Positions 23,300 through 61,438 of a DNA stretch of 64,000 nucleotides are shown one piece after another. This DNA is from Candidula unifasciata (taxonomy: Eukaryota; Mollusca; Gastropoda; Stylommatophora; Geomitridae): NCBI GenBank assembly GCA_905116865.2, contig CAJHNH020001605.1:16001-80000 (forward strand), given 5' to 3'. The translations under genes were made by a program, and so were the position numbers. Under the pieces are notes generated by a model that was not told where the DNA came from, ran no database searches, and saw only the letters and a list, made by a program, of their open reading frames with translations. The first letter of the stretch is position 1. Every line of letters begins with the position of its first letter.

Positions 23300-24060
23300 C
23301 TGCGATCAGCAGCTGTGTGTATGTTCCTGTGTTGACACCCCTAAATGCTGTCTTTCTCTGTCTCTCTTTGCACAGATCTTTCCAGTTGTCAGAGTATGTT
23401 CCATTTTCTCATAACATGGCCAGACGGTTTTGGCTGTCTCTTTCTGATGTTTGTAATAATTTGTCCTTGAGCCTTCACCCGTTTTAGAACATCTTGGTTG
23501 CTCTGTTTGGCTGTCCAAGGTATTCTAGGTGTTCTTCTGTAAAACTACATCTCTGAGGCCTTAGAAATGGTTTTATTGTTTATTAATTGACTGTCCGGGA
23601 TTCGCCCTATATAGCATGCAAGAATTCTTTCCTAACCTCCAATTACATGGATTTATTGCACAAAATGTTCTTTATTTTATAAAATGCAGTTCTGGCCTGT
23701 CCTGTTTTGTTTTTCATCTTTGTGATTTATCTTCCATCATATGTTGTTATACATGTGCCTGAATCCTATAACTTCTGTAGTTGTCCTAAAATAACACCTT
23801 TGACATTTTTGTACACAGTTATTATAACAGATCTTTTCTTTGATATTACCATTACCTCTGTGTTCCCATTATTCAAGCTGAGGCCCATTTGATCACTTTT
23901 TACCACCATTGTATCTATCAGTTCCTGTAATTCTTTCTGACTTGTCTCCTTCAGTATGGTGTCCTCAGCATAACATAGGCTGTTAATGTTATGACCACCA
24001 ACCACAATTCCTGGGTTATCCTTGATAGGTAGATTGCAGCCTGCAGAGTTAAGCAAGACT
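23300..24060 (-). mobile_element. LINE reverse transcriptase fragment with YAED motif
   Basis: The - strand from 24060 reads HNINSLCYAEDTILKE, QELIDTMVVKSDQMGLSLN and EVMVISKK. Y-A-E-D replaces the catalytic Y-A-D-D. Further along (23500-23340) broken frames give RIPWTAK, LKRVKAQGQ, RKRQP and LTTGKI, the thumb and C-terminal blocks in correct order. The 149-codon + strand ORF at 23038-23487 overlaps this and is not a gene. Confidence 0.75.
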
Positions 24061-24184
24061 TATCTTTCAAATTATGAACATGAGGTTTACCTGAGACAGA
24101 GGCTTTAACAACATAAACAATGAAAGACATTGTTTATAAATGTGAACACTTCAGATCACTGAACCTATTAGTTATGCTTATCAG

Positions 24185-24355
24185 TTTCTTATGATCGCAT
24201 CCCTAATGGTTAAACTGATAGAGTACTTGTGATCACATCCCTAACAGTTTAACTGATAGAGTACTTGTGACTTGTGATCACATCCCTAATGGTTAAACTG
24301 AGTACTACTGATCACATCCCTAATGGTTAAACTGACAGAATACTTGTGACCAAAC
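24185..24355. repeat. About 38-bp tandem repeat, 4 copies
   Basis: The unit contains GATCACATCCCTAATGGTT and AAACTGATAGAGTACTTGT, with internal length variation. Confidence 0.9.
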
Positions 24356-24489
24356 TGGCAGTTTTCTGGAGTTCCTCTTTACTTTAGTTCCACACAACTT
24401 TGAGATTCCGGAGTCCCGCGGTTGGGGGGGGGGGGGGGGGGGAGGAGAATAGACTCACTACTCTCTAATATAAGCATGTTGTTAAAGTT

Positions 24490-24975
24490 GACTTTAAAAG
24501 TTGTGGTCAACAGAAATTACTACTAAACTTAAAATGTTTATGTCTAATGACAAATCAGTACTGTTGTATGGAGCGGAAACCTGGAGAACAACTAAAACAG
24601 TTATTAGTAAATGTTAACATTCATTAACTGGTGCCTGTGCAGAATAGAGGGAATTAAATGGCATGATAGAATCACTAATACTTCATCAAGCTTTGGGAGA
24701 TAACAAGTTCCAGTAGACCAAGAGGTGAAGAAAAGATGCTAGCGTTTGATAGGAAACAGGGCTGAGCAAATATGAGAACAGTATAACTAGAATTTGTTGC
24801 ATCGGAACCCACAGGGGCATTGAAATAAAGGCAGACCAAAAAAAAAAATGAAGAAGGGAGCTAGAGAGTGAAGTTAAAAAAATGGGGAAAGCTGCATGCA
24901 ATAGCATAGGATAGAACAACTTGGCTTGAGTTGGTTGAGGGCCTATGCTCCATTAGGGGATGAAAGGCAGAAGAA
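24490..24975 (+). mobile_element. LINE reverse transcriptase C-terminal end
   Basis: Reads VLLYGAETWRTTKTVI, then REIKWHDRITNTS, KGRPKKK, and a 3' end around TTGGTTGAGGGCCTATGCTC. Same family as 22495-22870. A 5'-truncated family 3 repeat abuts its 3' end. A poly-G run (24424-24442) precedes it. Confidence 0.75.
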
Positions 24976-24979
24976 GGAA

Positions 24980-25145
24980 AAGAGTCGACTAAATAGGGAT
25001 GTTTCCTTCCAAGTCAGAGTGCATCTGCTTGAGAGGCGAGGAACCAGTAGTCTGCAAACAAAGAAGACAGATCTGGAATGAGTTTTAGGTCCAGAAGCAA
25101 ATGAACAACCAGAACTTTCTGCTGGAGTTTACAGCTGGGGAACCT
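24980..25145 (+). mobile_element. GAA-tailed short repeat, family 3, 5'-truncated
   Basis: Contains GAGTCGACTAAATAGGG, GAGAGGCGAGGAACCAG, CCAGAACTTTCTGCTGG and AGTTTACAGCTGGGGAAC. The GAA tail is lost. Confidence 0.65.
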
Positions 25146-25457
25146 TATAAAGATACAGCTTTGAGTATATTCTTGACTTACTGGGCCAGTGCTTCCTTAT
25201 TAACAGGCTGTTTATTGGTCAGTCCCACATCACATTAGGCATGCCTGAGCACAGTGGTGAAATACTCAACAATATGATGATTGATGTTCAGGAATATGAT
25301 TGTGCATAAATTGAAATGTAGTAATGCCAAAATGATAATAGTCCTGAAATAAATATTTTAAAAAATCAGATCATAAATTATTGTATTGTGGAGAATGAAG
25401 ACAATGTTGGTATTGTTTAATGATGTATTTACTGATGGTTGTTTGCAATATTGCAGC

Positions 25458-52769
<27,312 letters not shown>

Positions 52770-53046
52770 TGGTCATTCCAGTTCTAGCATGAGGAAGTTT
52801 TACAGTAGAGTGATATGTGGCCTGTTCACCATCATTGGCTGAAGCACAAAACTTATAGTGTAAATTGTCTACAAATAGTTAACAGTTGATAAATCCAAAT
52901 GTTGTTACATGCAGATGTTCCATGGTTGTTAGAGGAATCCATAATTGTACATGTCTTTGTTCTCTGTCAGTATGTTGTAGCCAGTCTTGTATCCATTTCT
53001 ACTTTGATGAGTCATTTGGATTTTACCCATTTGTTGCCAAATGTCA

Positions 53047-53335
53047 TTTTGGTTGTAATTTTATATACTTTTCTGGGATTCAATTAGTATGTTGTTAATG
53101 ATTTTATACATTTTTATGAGATTTGATTATGTTGTTCATAATATTATATACTTTTATGGGATTTGATTATGTTGCTCATATTTTTATTTACTTTTATGGG
53201 ATTCAATTAGTATGTTTATAATTTTAAATATTTTTATGAGATCAGATAACATGTCAATTATTTTATACACATTAAGGTAATTCAGTCACAATGCTATCCA
53301 TATTATTTGTATATTCCTATGGGATTCAAATAGTG
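53047..53335. repeat. About 50-bp AT-rich tandem repeat, 5 copies
   Basis: Units of the type TTTATATACTTTTATGGGAT and TTGATTATGTTG. It lies in the presumed IMPDH 3' UTR. Confidence 0.85.
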
Positions 53336-53339
53336 AATA

Positions 53340-53690
53340 GTCCAATTAACTGAATGCATTGGAAGGATTGGTATCAGTGCACTCTGGACATTCCCACACA
53401 TGTTCCGTCTCCATTCTCCGCAGCCAAAAAGAGTTGACATGCTAATTTTATCAGCTGCAGCCTGATTACAAATCTGCCCATGATTCCTCCTCAATGCGGT
53501 GTATCTTTCAGAACCTCTGCTTACCCCCTGTTGACATAGTCTTTCAGTGTGTGGATTCTCAGTTCATTTGATTCCAAAGAGCCTTCACCACGTCTACTTT
53601 GTGATAAAGTAGCTCACCACCAGAGGAGCAGCAGCAGCAGCAGCAGTCATTCTGCCAGCCTGCTCATTACCCCATATATCTGCATATCCT
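53340..53690 (-). mobile_element. LINE RNase H C-terminal relic
   Basis: The - strand has GNEQAGRMTAAAAAAPLVV with an expanded (CAG)n run, then a GVSRGSERYTALRRNHGQIC block, CGEWRRNMCGN and VQSALIPILP. It corresponds to the segment after the RNase H H-A-G-V-x-G-N-E motif in the 18545-19540 copy. Confidence 0.6.
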
Positions 53691-53929
53691 TGACAGTAAA
53701 TCCATGCTATGCTACTTTATCAGTGTGAAGCAACTCATGATGTATGTCTAGAGTGTCCCCACCTATCTTAGTTTAAAGAGAAAAAAACCATTTAACCTGA
53801 TATGTGCACTAGCATCTTGTGCTAGACCCATTGTTTTCTGGAGCATTCAGCATTGAGTGGATGATGTGGTCATCATGCCAGCTGCTGCCTTAACTGAATT
53901 TTTCTTTGCACCTAGTTTAGGCTAGGGAA

Positions 53930-54190
53930 CCACCGTGGTGTAGTGGCTAGATGCTCGCCTGTGGATCCAAAGGTCATGGGTTCAAATCTGAACAGATCCG
54001 GGAGGGGGCTCGGCTCCCAGGTGAACCCAGCCATAAATGGGTAGCAGGTGAAGTACTGGGAAGTAAACACAGCCGGCGTGATATTGACCACATCATTTAC
54101 CGAGTGCTGATTGGTCTATAAAATATAGGTCTAGCCCTATATGCCCAGTAACCCGAAAGCAGGGTAAAAGGGTCCTTGACTTCGCTTGAC
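53930..54190 (+). mobile_element. tRNA-headed SINE, family 1, complete with pol III boxes
   Basis: A box TGGTGTAGTGG (53936 on) and B box GGTTCAAATCT (53979 on) have tRNA spacing. Then come GTGAACCCAGCC, AAATGGGTAGCAGG, TACTGGGAAGTAAACACAG, GATTGGTCTATAAAATATAG and TCCTTGACTTCGC. The best full-length copy. It lies downstream of IMPDH, within the 3' UTR if the AATAAA at 54894 is used. Confidence 0.85.
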
Positions 54191-55789
54191 TTTACTGTTT
54201 TAGGCTCTGTTGACCTCTGATTGCTAAGTCAATGGTAAAAATCTGCTTTGATGCAGATTCAACTTTAGACGTATGGGCCTGCAGTACCATGGCTTCCTTA
54301 TGATTTGCACTCAGGATTTTGATTTTGGGCCAGAACAGTGGAATTGACATTAGGGAAACTAAAATGAGAAACGAGCAGTAGTGATAGAATCTTGATTCAT
54401 TAATTCTCACTTCTGAATCTGTGAAAAAACAATAACACAGTGACAATATCATTAGTTGTCATTTCTGAAACCAGTGATAGTAGAATCTGGAATCGGCGGT
54501 CACTTTTTAATTTACTTGAGAAACAAGTTGGGATAGATGTGGAATCCTTAGTAGCTGAATTGACACAGCTGGACTGTGAGATCTGCACATTTCAGCCCAA
54601 CACATGTGATTTTACCAGATTAGTTCTTAAATCACTTAATCTATTCTTTTTTTTCTTTCTAAGATCCACTTTTGTCCAAGTTTAATTCTTTTGCCTCACG
54701 TTGGGGAGGGGGGCAGTTGATGCCCTTACCACAACAGATGTTAATACATATCTTATCATTTGTCAATATTATATTTGTGGGTTGTTTTGAATGTAATTTG
54801 ATTTTGCCTGTTTACAGCAGAGCTACGATATTCGGACAGACATCCAAATTCTTCTACCATTTGTTGACAGGGTTTGACTCCCAAGTTTATATAAATAAAA
54901 TGTTATTCTCTTGAAGTTTCATGGACATTTCACTTTTTTTAGTCAGCCAAGTATTTTAGCACAATGAACATCTGGTAAAATACTAATGAACTTTGTAGAG
55001 AGGAATAATTCTGCAGATGTTATTGTTATTTCCCTGTTATTATCAGATGAAATTGTTACTTTGGGAAAAAATTTAATTATCTTGTTGCAGTTTGTATATT
55101 GTTCTCTTGCCATTTGTTGAATCACAATTTTCCGAATACTTACGAGGCATCGTAAAAGAAACCCATTTCATTGGCTTTGTTACAAACATGAAAGATGTCA
55201 TAGCAGTTGTGGCAAAATTAAACAAAGCAACTAGATGCAGATTAACATCAGCAACGTTGAGCTGGCAAGCATGACACTTGTCATGACATTCCAGAAAATG
55301 ACTTCATAGAACTTTTTTTTTTCAGAATCAGTTTTTTTTAGACACAGTTATTAATTGCTACTTTCATATTTCTTGGTACTGTTTGTGCACGTTTACTATT
55401 ACATGTTCGTTGCTTGTGAAATAGATTGTTTCATTAGCTCCATTTCAGAGAAAGTTCAGTTTTGTCCTTTTGAATTGCCCAGTTTTGGATCTCAGTAACT
55501 AAGTACCTATTTTGTTTTTTCCATTTCACATGTAATACATTCTTGTATATTGACATGTTCTGTTTACTGTTGAATTTGTAAAAATTGTTGTTATTCTGTT
55601 CTGTTATTTGAGTCTTTTCGAAAAAGTTAACAGCGTGGGTTCATTGTGTAAGTCAAGTCTGAACATCTTATGCAGAGTTTAAGCCTCCTGAAAATGTACT
55701 AATTGTAGAACAGTTTATTCGATGTCATACATATTCAATAGTTATCATTTTAGAGAGGCAGAAACTACACACATACTCAAATATATATA
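54191..55789. other. Downstream of IMPDH, no recognised gene
   Basis: Reading frames at 54440-54685, 54672-54914 and 55092-55274 (60 codons, starting MYIVLLPFVESQFSEYLRG) have protein-like composition but no motif that I can assign. They may be decayed transposon exons. Confidence 0.4.
54894..54899 (+). promoter_or_regulatory. Candidate polyadenylation signal AATAAA for IMPDH
   Basis: First AATAAA that I see after the IMPDH stop, about 2.1 kb downstream, followed by a T/G-rich stretch. The implied 3' UTR would include a LINE relic and a complete SINE, so an earlier variant signal is quite possible. Confidence 0.3.
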
Positions 55790-56125
55790 TATGTGTGTGT
55801 GTGTATACACAAGGTAGCTTCATATCTTGGACAAAGAAGAGGAGAAATATTGACATCTTAAAAGATCTGAACATCAAGGAAGACTGGCTAATAAACAGCA
55901 TCCTTTCTCGGAAGCTGAAATATTTTGGTCATATCCAGCGCCACAACGGATTGGAAAAAACTATAGCAGAAGGTATGGTACCGGGAAGGAGGGGCAGGGG
56001 CCGACCGACACGAAAATGGGCACAGGATATAAGTGACTCCTTGAGTATGAAAGTACATGAGGCAGGAGAACTGGCAAGACACTGAGTTTCTTTCAGGCAG
56101 GCTGTGATGAGAGCGACGTTCTGCA
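55790..56125 (+). mobile_element. LINE C-terminal end
   Basis: The 96-codon frame reads DLNIKEDWLINSILSRKLKY, FGHIQRHNGLEKTIAEG and GRRGRGRPTRKWAQDISDSL. This is the well-preserved C-terminus of a LINE reverse transcriptase; its last codons run into RQAVMRATFCK after one stop. Preceded by a short AT/TG microsatellite. Confidence 0.8.
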
Positions 56126-56209
56126 AAGGGCCTGCTACATGATGAGCTTCATTAAGTTTCCTGAATTTGTTCATTGTCTAGAAATAAGTAACTGCAATTA
56201 TATGCACTG

Positions 56210-56820
56210 AATTTCCTTTTAAAAGTTGCACCCAGCAACTACATGCTTTTGGCAACCTTCATACAGTTGTTTTGGAACATTCCTGGAACCCATTCTTTGA
56301 CACCTTTTAGCTGCTTTGTTGCATTGGTGATAACATCCTCAGCTTCCTTGAATCCCTGACCTTTCAGTGATAATTTTAGGAAAGGGACAAGAAAAATATT
56401 AGCTGGTGCCAGGTTGGAAGAATACTTCCTACTCATATTCCATCTTGTGAGGCTATTTTCTTGACACCAAGTCTTTGTCAGCATGAACAGTTTTTTAAAC
56501 ATGCCCAGTGTTTTTCGTTGTTTACAGTGGTAGGTGGTGGTCCTCTACGCTTATCATCAGCACTAACACAACCTTCAGCAAAACACTTGCGCCACAAACA
56601 CGATTTCGATATCACTATATGCCTAATTAAGCAAACTTACTTTCTTTGAAGGTCTCTTCTCAACCAGTACAGAAAATTTGACATTTATGGGTTGCTTGGT
56701 CAAGGGCATTTTTTATTCGACGGTGCTTGCTACGTGCACAAGTTACAAACATACTGTTGAGAATAAATATGAAGTCTGCCAGCTCGTTTCATAAGGTCAC
56801 CATACACTTTTAAAACCCTA
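56210..56820 (-). pseudogene. mariner-type transposase relic
   Basis: Reading the - strand: KCFAEGCVSADDKRRGPPPT and TVNNEKH (mariner R-F-x-x-G-R-x-S-x-x-D-D-x-R-S-G-R-P-P-T), then after a deletion SSNLAPANIFLVPFLKLSLK (the usual S-P-D-L-A-P-C-D-F-F-L-F-P with the last catalytic Asp residues replaced) and FKEAEDVITNATKQLKG. The right edge on the - strand starts near GTGTATGGTGACCTTATGAA, resembling a mariner end. Confidence 0.7.
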
Positions 56821-57050
56821 ATTATTCTGTCATAATTACTAATTCAAAGATGAACTGAATATTCCATAAACTTTTTAAAGCGACCTCAAAAAAAAAGAAT
56901 AAATATATATATATATATATAAATAAAGTGTGTGCACACATTTACATTCAATTGTGACAGATGACATTTCCCTATATTCAGAACCTGGATAGCTTGTCAA
57001 TTGTGAGATCTGTATTTACACATGAACCAAGTGATTTAAGTGAATGTTTC

Positions 57051-57747
57051 GTCAGTCAGTAGTGGTGTGAGAGAATATGTGGGCAGTTAGTAGTGGTGTA
57101 AGAGAAAATGTGTGGGCAGTTAGTGGTGATGTGAGAGAATATGTGGGCAGTCAGTAGTGATGTGAGAGAATATGTGAGCAGTCAGTAGTGGTGTGAGAGA
57201 GTGTGTGGGCAGTCAGTAGTGGTGTGAGAGAATGTGTGGGCAGTCAGTGGTGGTGTGAGAGAATATGTGAGCAGTCAGTAGTGGTGTGAGAGAGTGTGTG
57301 GGCAGTCAGTAGTGGTGTGAGAGAGTGTGTGGGCAGTCAGTAGTGGTGTGAGAGAGTGTGTGAGCAGTCAGTAGTGGTGTGAGAGAGTGTGTGGGCAGTC
57401 AGTAGTGATGTGAGAGAATATGTGAGCAGTCAGTAGTAGTGTGAGAGAGTGTGTGGGCAGTCAGTAGTAGTGTGAGAGAGTGTGTGGGCAGTCAGTAGTG
57501 GTGTGAGAGAATGTGTGGGCAGTCAGTAGTAGTGTGAGAGAATGTGTGGGCAGTCAGTAGTGGTGTAAGAGAATGTGTGGGCAGTCAGTAGTGGTGTGAG
57601 AGAATGTGTGGGCAGTCAGTAGTGGTGTGAGAGAATATGTGGGCAGTCAGTAGTGGTGTGAGAGAATGTGTGGGCAGTCAGTAGTGGTGTGAGAGAATGT
57701 GTGGGCAGTTAGTGGTGATGTGAGAAAATGTGTGGAAAGTTAGTGGT
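57051..57747. repeat. 31-bp minisatellite, left arm, about 22 copies
   Basis: The unit is GGGCAGTCAGTAGTGGTGTG followed by AGAGAATGTGT, with frequent G/A variants. It continues at 58248-58600 after an interrupting LINE piece. Confidence 0.97.
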
Positions 57748-58247
57748 CTTCTTCTTCTTCTTCGATCCTTCTGTCAGAAAACTTATATCAGGAGGCCGTT
57801 AGCATTTATGAAAGCTATCGTGCAATCCATATCCTCTTGTGTACCATACAGTTTTGTCTTTATTGTGGTTGGAACAGGCCAGATTGCGTCTCTGTTGTCA
57901 GCATACAGTTGACAGTGTTGGAGCACATGCTCAGCATTTTCGGGTGCCACGCTGCAGGGACACGTCTCCGTATTTCCTACACCGAAAAATTTGAACATAT
58001 GTTGACGAAATCTGTTGTGCCATGTCCTTAGTCTGAATATTATAGACTGTCCCTCTCTAGAGAGGCGATGAAGTGAGTCTTGGGGAGAAAATCTGGTGTG
58101 GGTATCCAGCCACCTTTCTTGAATACTAGATTGTATTAGTGTTTTCATCTCTTGGTGGGTTAAGTCGCTATTTGGTTGTACCATGTCACTGCCGCTTCTG
58201 GCTAATCTGTCCGCTATTTCATTGCCTTCCAAGCCACAGTGACCTGG
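57748..58247 (-). mobile_element. LINE 3' end (RNase H and Cys/His tail) inside the minisatellite
   Basis: The - strand frame 58232-57783 (149 codons, open) reads EGNEIADRLARSGSD, RLRTWHNRFRQHMFKFFGVG and CPCSVAPENAEHVLQHC, ending in GAAGAAGAAGAAG at 57748. Same family as 1-775. Both flanks continue the 31-bp array, so it inserted into the array. 5'-truncated and not a functional gene. Confidence 0.8.
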
Positions 58248-58600
58248 GTGAGAGAATTTGTGGACAGTTTGTGGTGATGTGAGAGAATGTGTGGGCAGTC
58301 AGTAGTGGTGTGAGAGAATGTGTGGGCAGTTAGTGGTGATGTGAGAGAAGTTGGGCAGTCAGTAGTGATGTGAGAGAATATGTAGGCAGTCAGTAGTGAT
58401 GTGAGAGAATGTGTAGACAGTTATTGGTGATGTGAGAGAATGTGTGGGCAGTCAGTAGTGGTGTGAGAGAAGGTGGACAGTTGGTGGTGATGTGAGAGAA
58501 GGTGGACAGTTGGTGGTGATGTGAGAGAAGGTGGACAGTTGGTGGTTATGTGAGAGAAGGTGGACAGTTGGTGGTGATGTTAGAGAAGGTGGACAGTTAG
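58248..58600. repeat. 31-bp minisatellite, right arm
   Basis: Same units as the left arm, grading into shorter GGTGATGTGAGAGAAGGTGG units (about 27 bp) toward 58600. Confidence 0.95.
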
Positions 58601-59399
58601 AGATAATGAGATAAATGCTGTTTAGAGCTAGTTTACATATTTAACATGGTCATTACAGGTGACAGAGTTTTGATAGTTTAGTGTGTCATTGGTTGAATGA
58701 GTCACCTGGTTATTTACCCTATCCATTTGTGTCATAGACACTTTATCTCTGTGGCCACTCTCAACATTCAACCCAGGGTTTTTCCTTTATGTCATCACTT
58801 CCTAATTTCTGTCGTATTACCTTTCTGTTTTGTGTCTTTGCCAGCTTTTCCAATTTTGCCAAATATATTACTATTTTATTTGAGTCAGCTGGTGTACATA
58901 CCTGGCCACTGACAATGCTTTCACCAGCAACCACTGCCTACACACCTACTAATAATTGTTTTACTGAAGTTTGTTGAATGGGGTATATTTTTAAATTCTC
59001 AGACATTGACTTTCTACTTAGAGATTAGCATGTTAAATTTAACGTTAGAGTTGGTTTTAAATGTTGTGACACTGTACAGAATGCTCTTTATTGTTTGAGT
59101 TTTTGAAGAATTCAAGATCACAAGTAATTATCTTCAGACTAACAGATAGCAGTTTGTTTAAACTCTGCCTTTGGAAGTTTGATTTTACTGTTATCTTAGG
59201 CAGTCTGTAGAAGTCAAAGGGACTTAGTTTGAAGAAAAAACTGAATATCTGACAGTATAATTGTGGAAATACTACAGTACAACAGTGTATGTTGGAAATA
59301 CTACAATAAAACAGTGAGTGATGGAAAATGACTTGGGGAACTACACATAACCTAGAGACTTTCTAAATATAAAAAATGTTTTTCTAGTTTTTTTCTCTG
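58601..59399. other. No recognisable feature
   Basis: AT-rich DNA. Short frames at 58697-58977 show no known motif. Confidence 0.45.
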
Positions 59400-59720
59400 G
59401 GTCATGCAGGAGTGTTGGGAAAGAAACAAGCAGACAAATGGTCTGGTTTTGCACCAATGAGTGGTGAATGTATGCATGACAGGCTAGATGCGGTCAAGGC
59501 CGTTTGGGAGCAATGCGGAGGTGTGAATAAATCATTATGATCGGGAGATAATGGTATAGCTAGTAGTGACTAACGGATCTGGTCGACATTCTACACTTAG
59601 AGGAAAGGCAAGATGGACATAAATCATTTTGCTACTGGCACCATAAAATTTGGAATTATTCGCTAGCTGCTGAGGATGAGGACAGATCACAGAACTGGGG
59701 AGGAAAACAAAAATGGTCAA
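59400..59720 (+). mobile_element. LINE RNase H relic
   Basis: The + strand reads GHAGVLGKKQADKWSGFAP, then a RLDAVKAVWEQC block and later FATGTIKFGIIR, in the order seen in 18545-19540. Broken by stops. Confidence 0.65.
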
Positions 59721-59724
59721 ATAT

Positions 59725-59975
59725 TATCAAAAGGAAGAAGATGGAGATGGTTTGAACATGTTTGCACAATGCTCCATGACACTTTGGCAAGCACAGCTCT
59801 CCAGTGGATGTCGGATGGAAAGAAAGAAAAAAAGGGGGGGGGGGGGTGACCTAAGGAAACCTGGAGATTGACACCAGAAAGGGAAATGAAGTAATTTAAA
59901 CTGACATAGGATACCATTGGTAGAACAGCAGCAGTAGAGATCACACTGAGTGCATTATGTGTCAACAGTACATGA
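59725..59975 (+). mobile_element. LINE reverse transcriptase C-terminal relic (different family)
   Basis: Broken frames give RRWRWFEHVCTM, ALQWMSDGKKEKK, PKETWRLTPEREMK and DTIGRTAAVEITLSALCV. This matches the W-x-W-I-G-H, T-W-R-x-T-x-E-x-E-M-K and S-A-L-C-A blocks. A poly-G run (59836-59847) sits in it. Confidence 0.7.
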
Positions 59976-60889
59976 AAAGAGTAGAGATGTAGTTCATTCT
60001 AGAAGTTATTTCCAGCCTGAAACATCTGTTCACTCAGTAACCGGTCGATGTAAGTTGTTGAAATCTGGCATGCAACCTGCTAAAATTATGTCATTGTACA
60101 AATTGTTTTTAAAAAAAAATATTTAGTTTTTGCTTTGATTTTTTTGCAGTATATATATTTAAAAAAACCAGACACAATTTCAGAGCAAACAATCAGCAGC
60201 ATGCATGTAAATTGAGCAACAGGAACTTTTCAAAACATTAAATTGCACGTGTTTTATAGGCATTCCACTCTGAGGTGGTCATCTCTAACATTAGCCTCCC
60301 GAGGTAGACACAGTTTTACATTGTATGCAGAACTGGCTATCAAAATCCTCACAGCACACTGCTGCATATGTTATTTGATTTCCAAAAAATCTCCACATGT
60401 GTGTCAGTTTCTGTATATTATATTTTTTTTAAGGGGTACACAAGTTATTAGTCAAACAAAGATCAAAGAAGCTGGCCGCTTGAAGAAAACAGCATCTGCA
60501 CAATTGTAAATGATAAAATGATAAGAACACAGGAAATGTAAGGCCGCATGCGCAAATTTGTGTTGATCTGTACAAGAGTTTTTGTGATATTTATGAAAGT
60601 GTGAAAACATGAGTTTTGAAATGCACTTTAGATCTAAGGCATACTTTTACATTTGGTGAGGGTATTCTCAGTTATTTTGCTTTGTAGTCTTCTGTTCTGA
60701 GCTGATGAAAACTGTTATTTGAAATTGTTACTGTCTTTCATTTCTCTTGAAGTTACAGATGCATGTTTTAAATGTTTACTTGGTTTTATTGTTTATAACA
60801 AATGGCAGTTTTATTTATGCTTCTTTTTTTTAGCATTGGTTGAAGAATTTCTTATTGTCAATGGCAGAATGCAAGAAATTGTAAGAGTG
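59976..60889. other. No recognisable feature
   Basis: AT-rich DNA. Frames at 60243-60509 and 60719-60922 have no recognised motif. Confidence 0.4.
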
Positions 60890-61070
60890 CTTGGTACAAA
60901 TACATTAGCGAAACCTTATTAACACAAATTACAAGGAAACAACAAATCAGCAGGTTGTGTAGAAAAATTTTGTGGTAACTGGGAAAAATACATCTGTACT
61001 GGGCCCCAAATTTTATTGCCGCCAACCGAGTGTTTGTCTTAGGTGAGTTCATGTTAATGAGGCTTTACTG
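60890..61070 (-). mobile_element. pogo-like MITE remnant
   Basis: The - strand starts near CAGTAAAGCCTCATTAACAT, similar to the Tigger terminus at 51134, and contains TTTGGGGCCCAGTACAGATG. The left edge GAAACCTTATTAACACAAAT is an imperfect inverted match. Related to 42110-42225. Confidence 0.55.
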
Positions 61071-61438
61071 TTCTAAAAATGCACAAAACAGTAGGCATTG
61101 AACTAGTGTGTAGAAGTCAGTTATCTTTTGATATACTCATTCAAATGTCTCCTGTTTTTATACACTTGTTATGGGTCAGTGATAAATGTACACAGAACAC
61201 TCTTTTACCTGCACATTGTTTGTTCAAGGGCACAAAATGATTCAGATCTGAGACCCTATATTTTATTTGCTTGACCATTCACGTTTGTATATTGTTTAAA
61301 AAATAAATAAATATGCAAATGAGAAAACCAAAAGTTGATTGATTTTGTTCAGTTCTTGAAATTGTTCGCAGTGTTTTTTTTTCTTTGAGCATGACCGTTT
61401 GCAAAAAGCATTAGCTTTATACACAAAGGGTCTGGCCT

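Noticed and set aside
23038..23487. 149-codon + strand ORF
   Set aside because: Overlaps antisense LINE reverse transcriptase C-terminal sequence and has no motif of its own.
53930..54000. tRNA gene suggested by good A and B boxes
   Set aside because: The sequence does not fold as a full cloverleaf by eye and is continuous with a SINE body present in several copies.
57051..58600. Regularly spaced repeats considered as a CRISPR-like array
   Set aside because: Units are contiguous 31-bp tandem copies with no unique spacers, in a eukaryotic genome.
60702..60724. CTGATGA followed 12 bases later by GAAA (hammerhead-like)
   Set aside because: Stem II would be three A-U pairs and no Penelope-like flanking similarity is present; likely chance.
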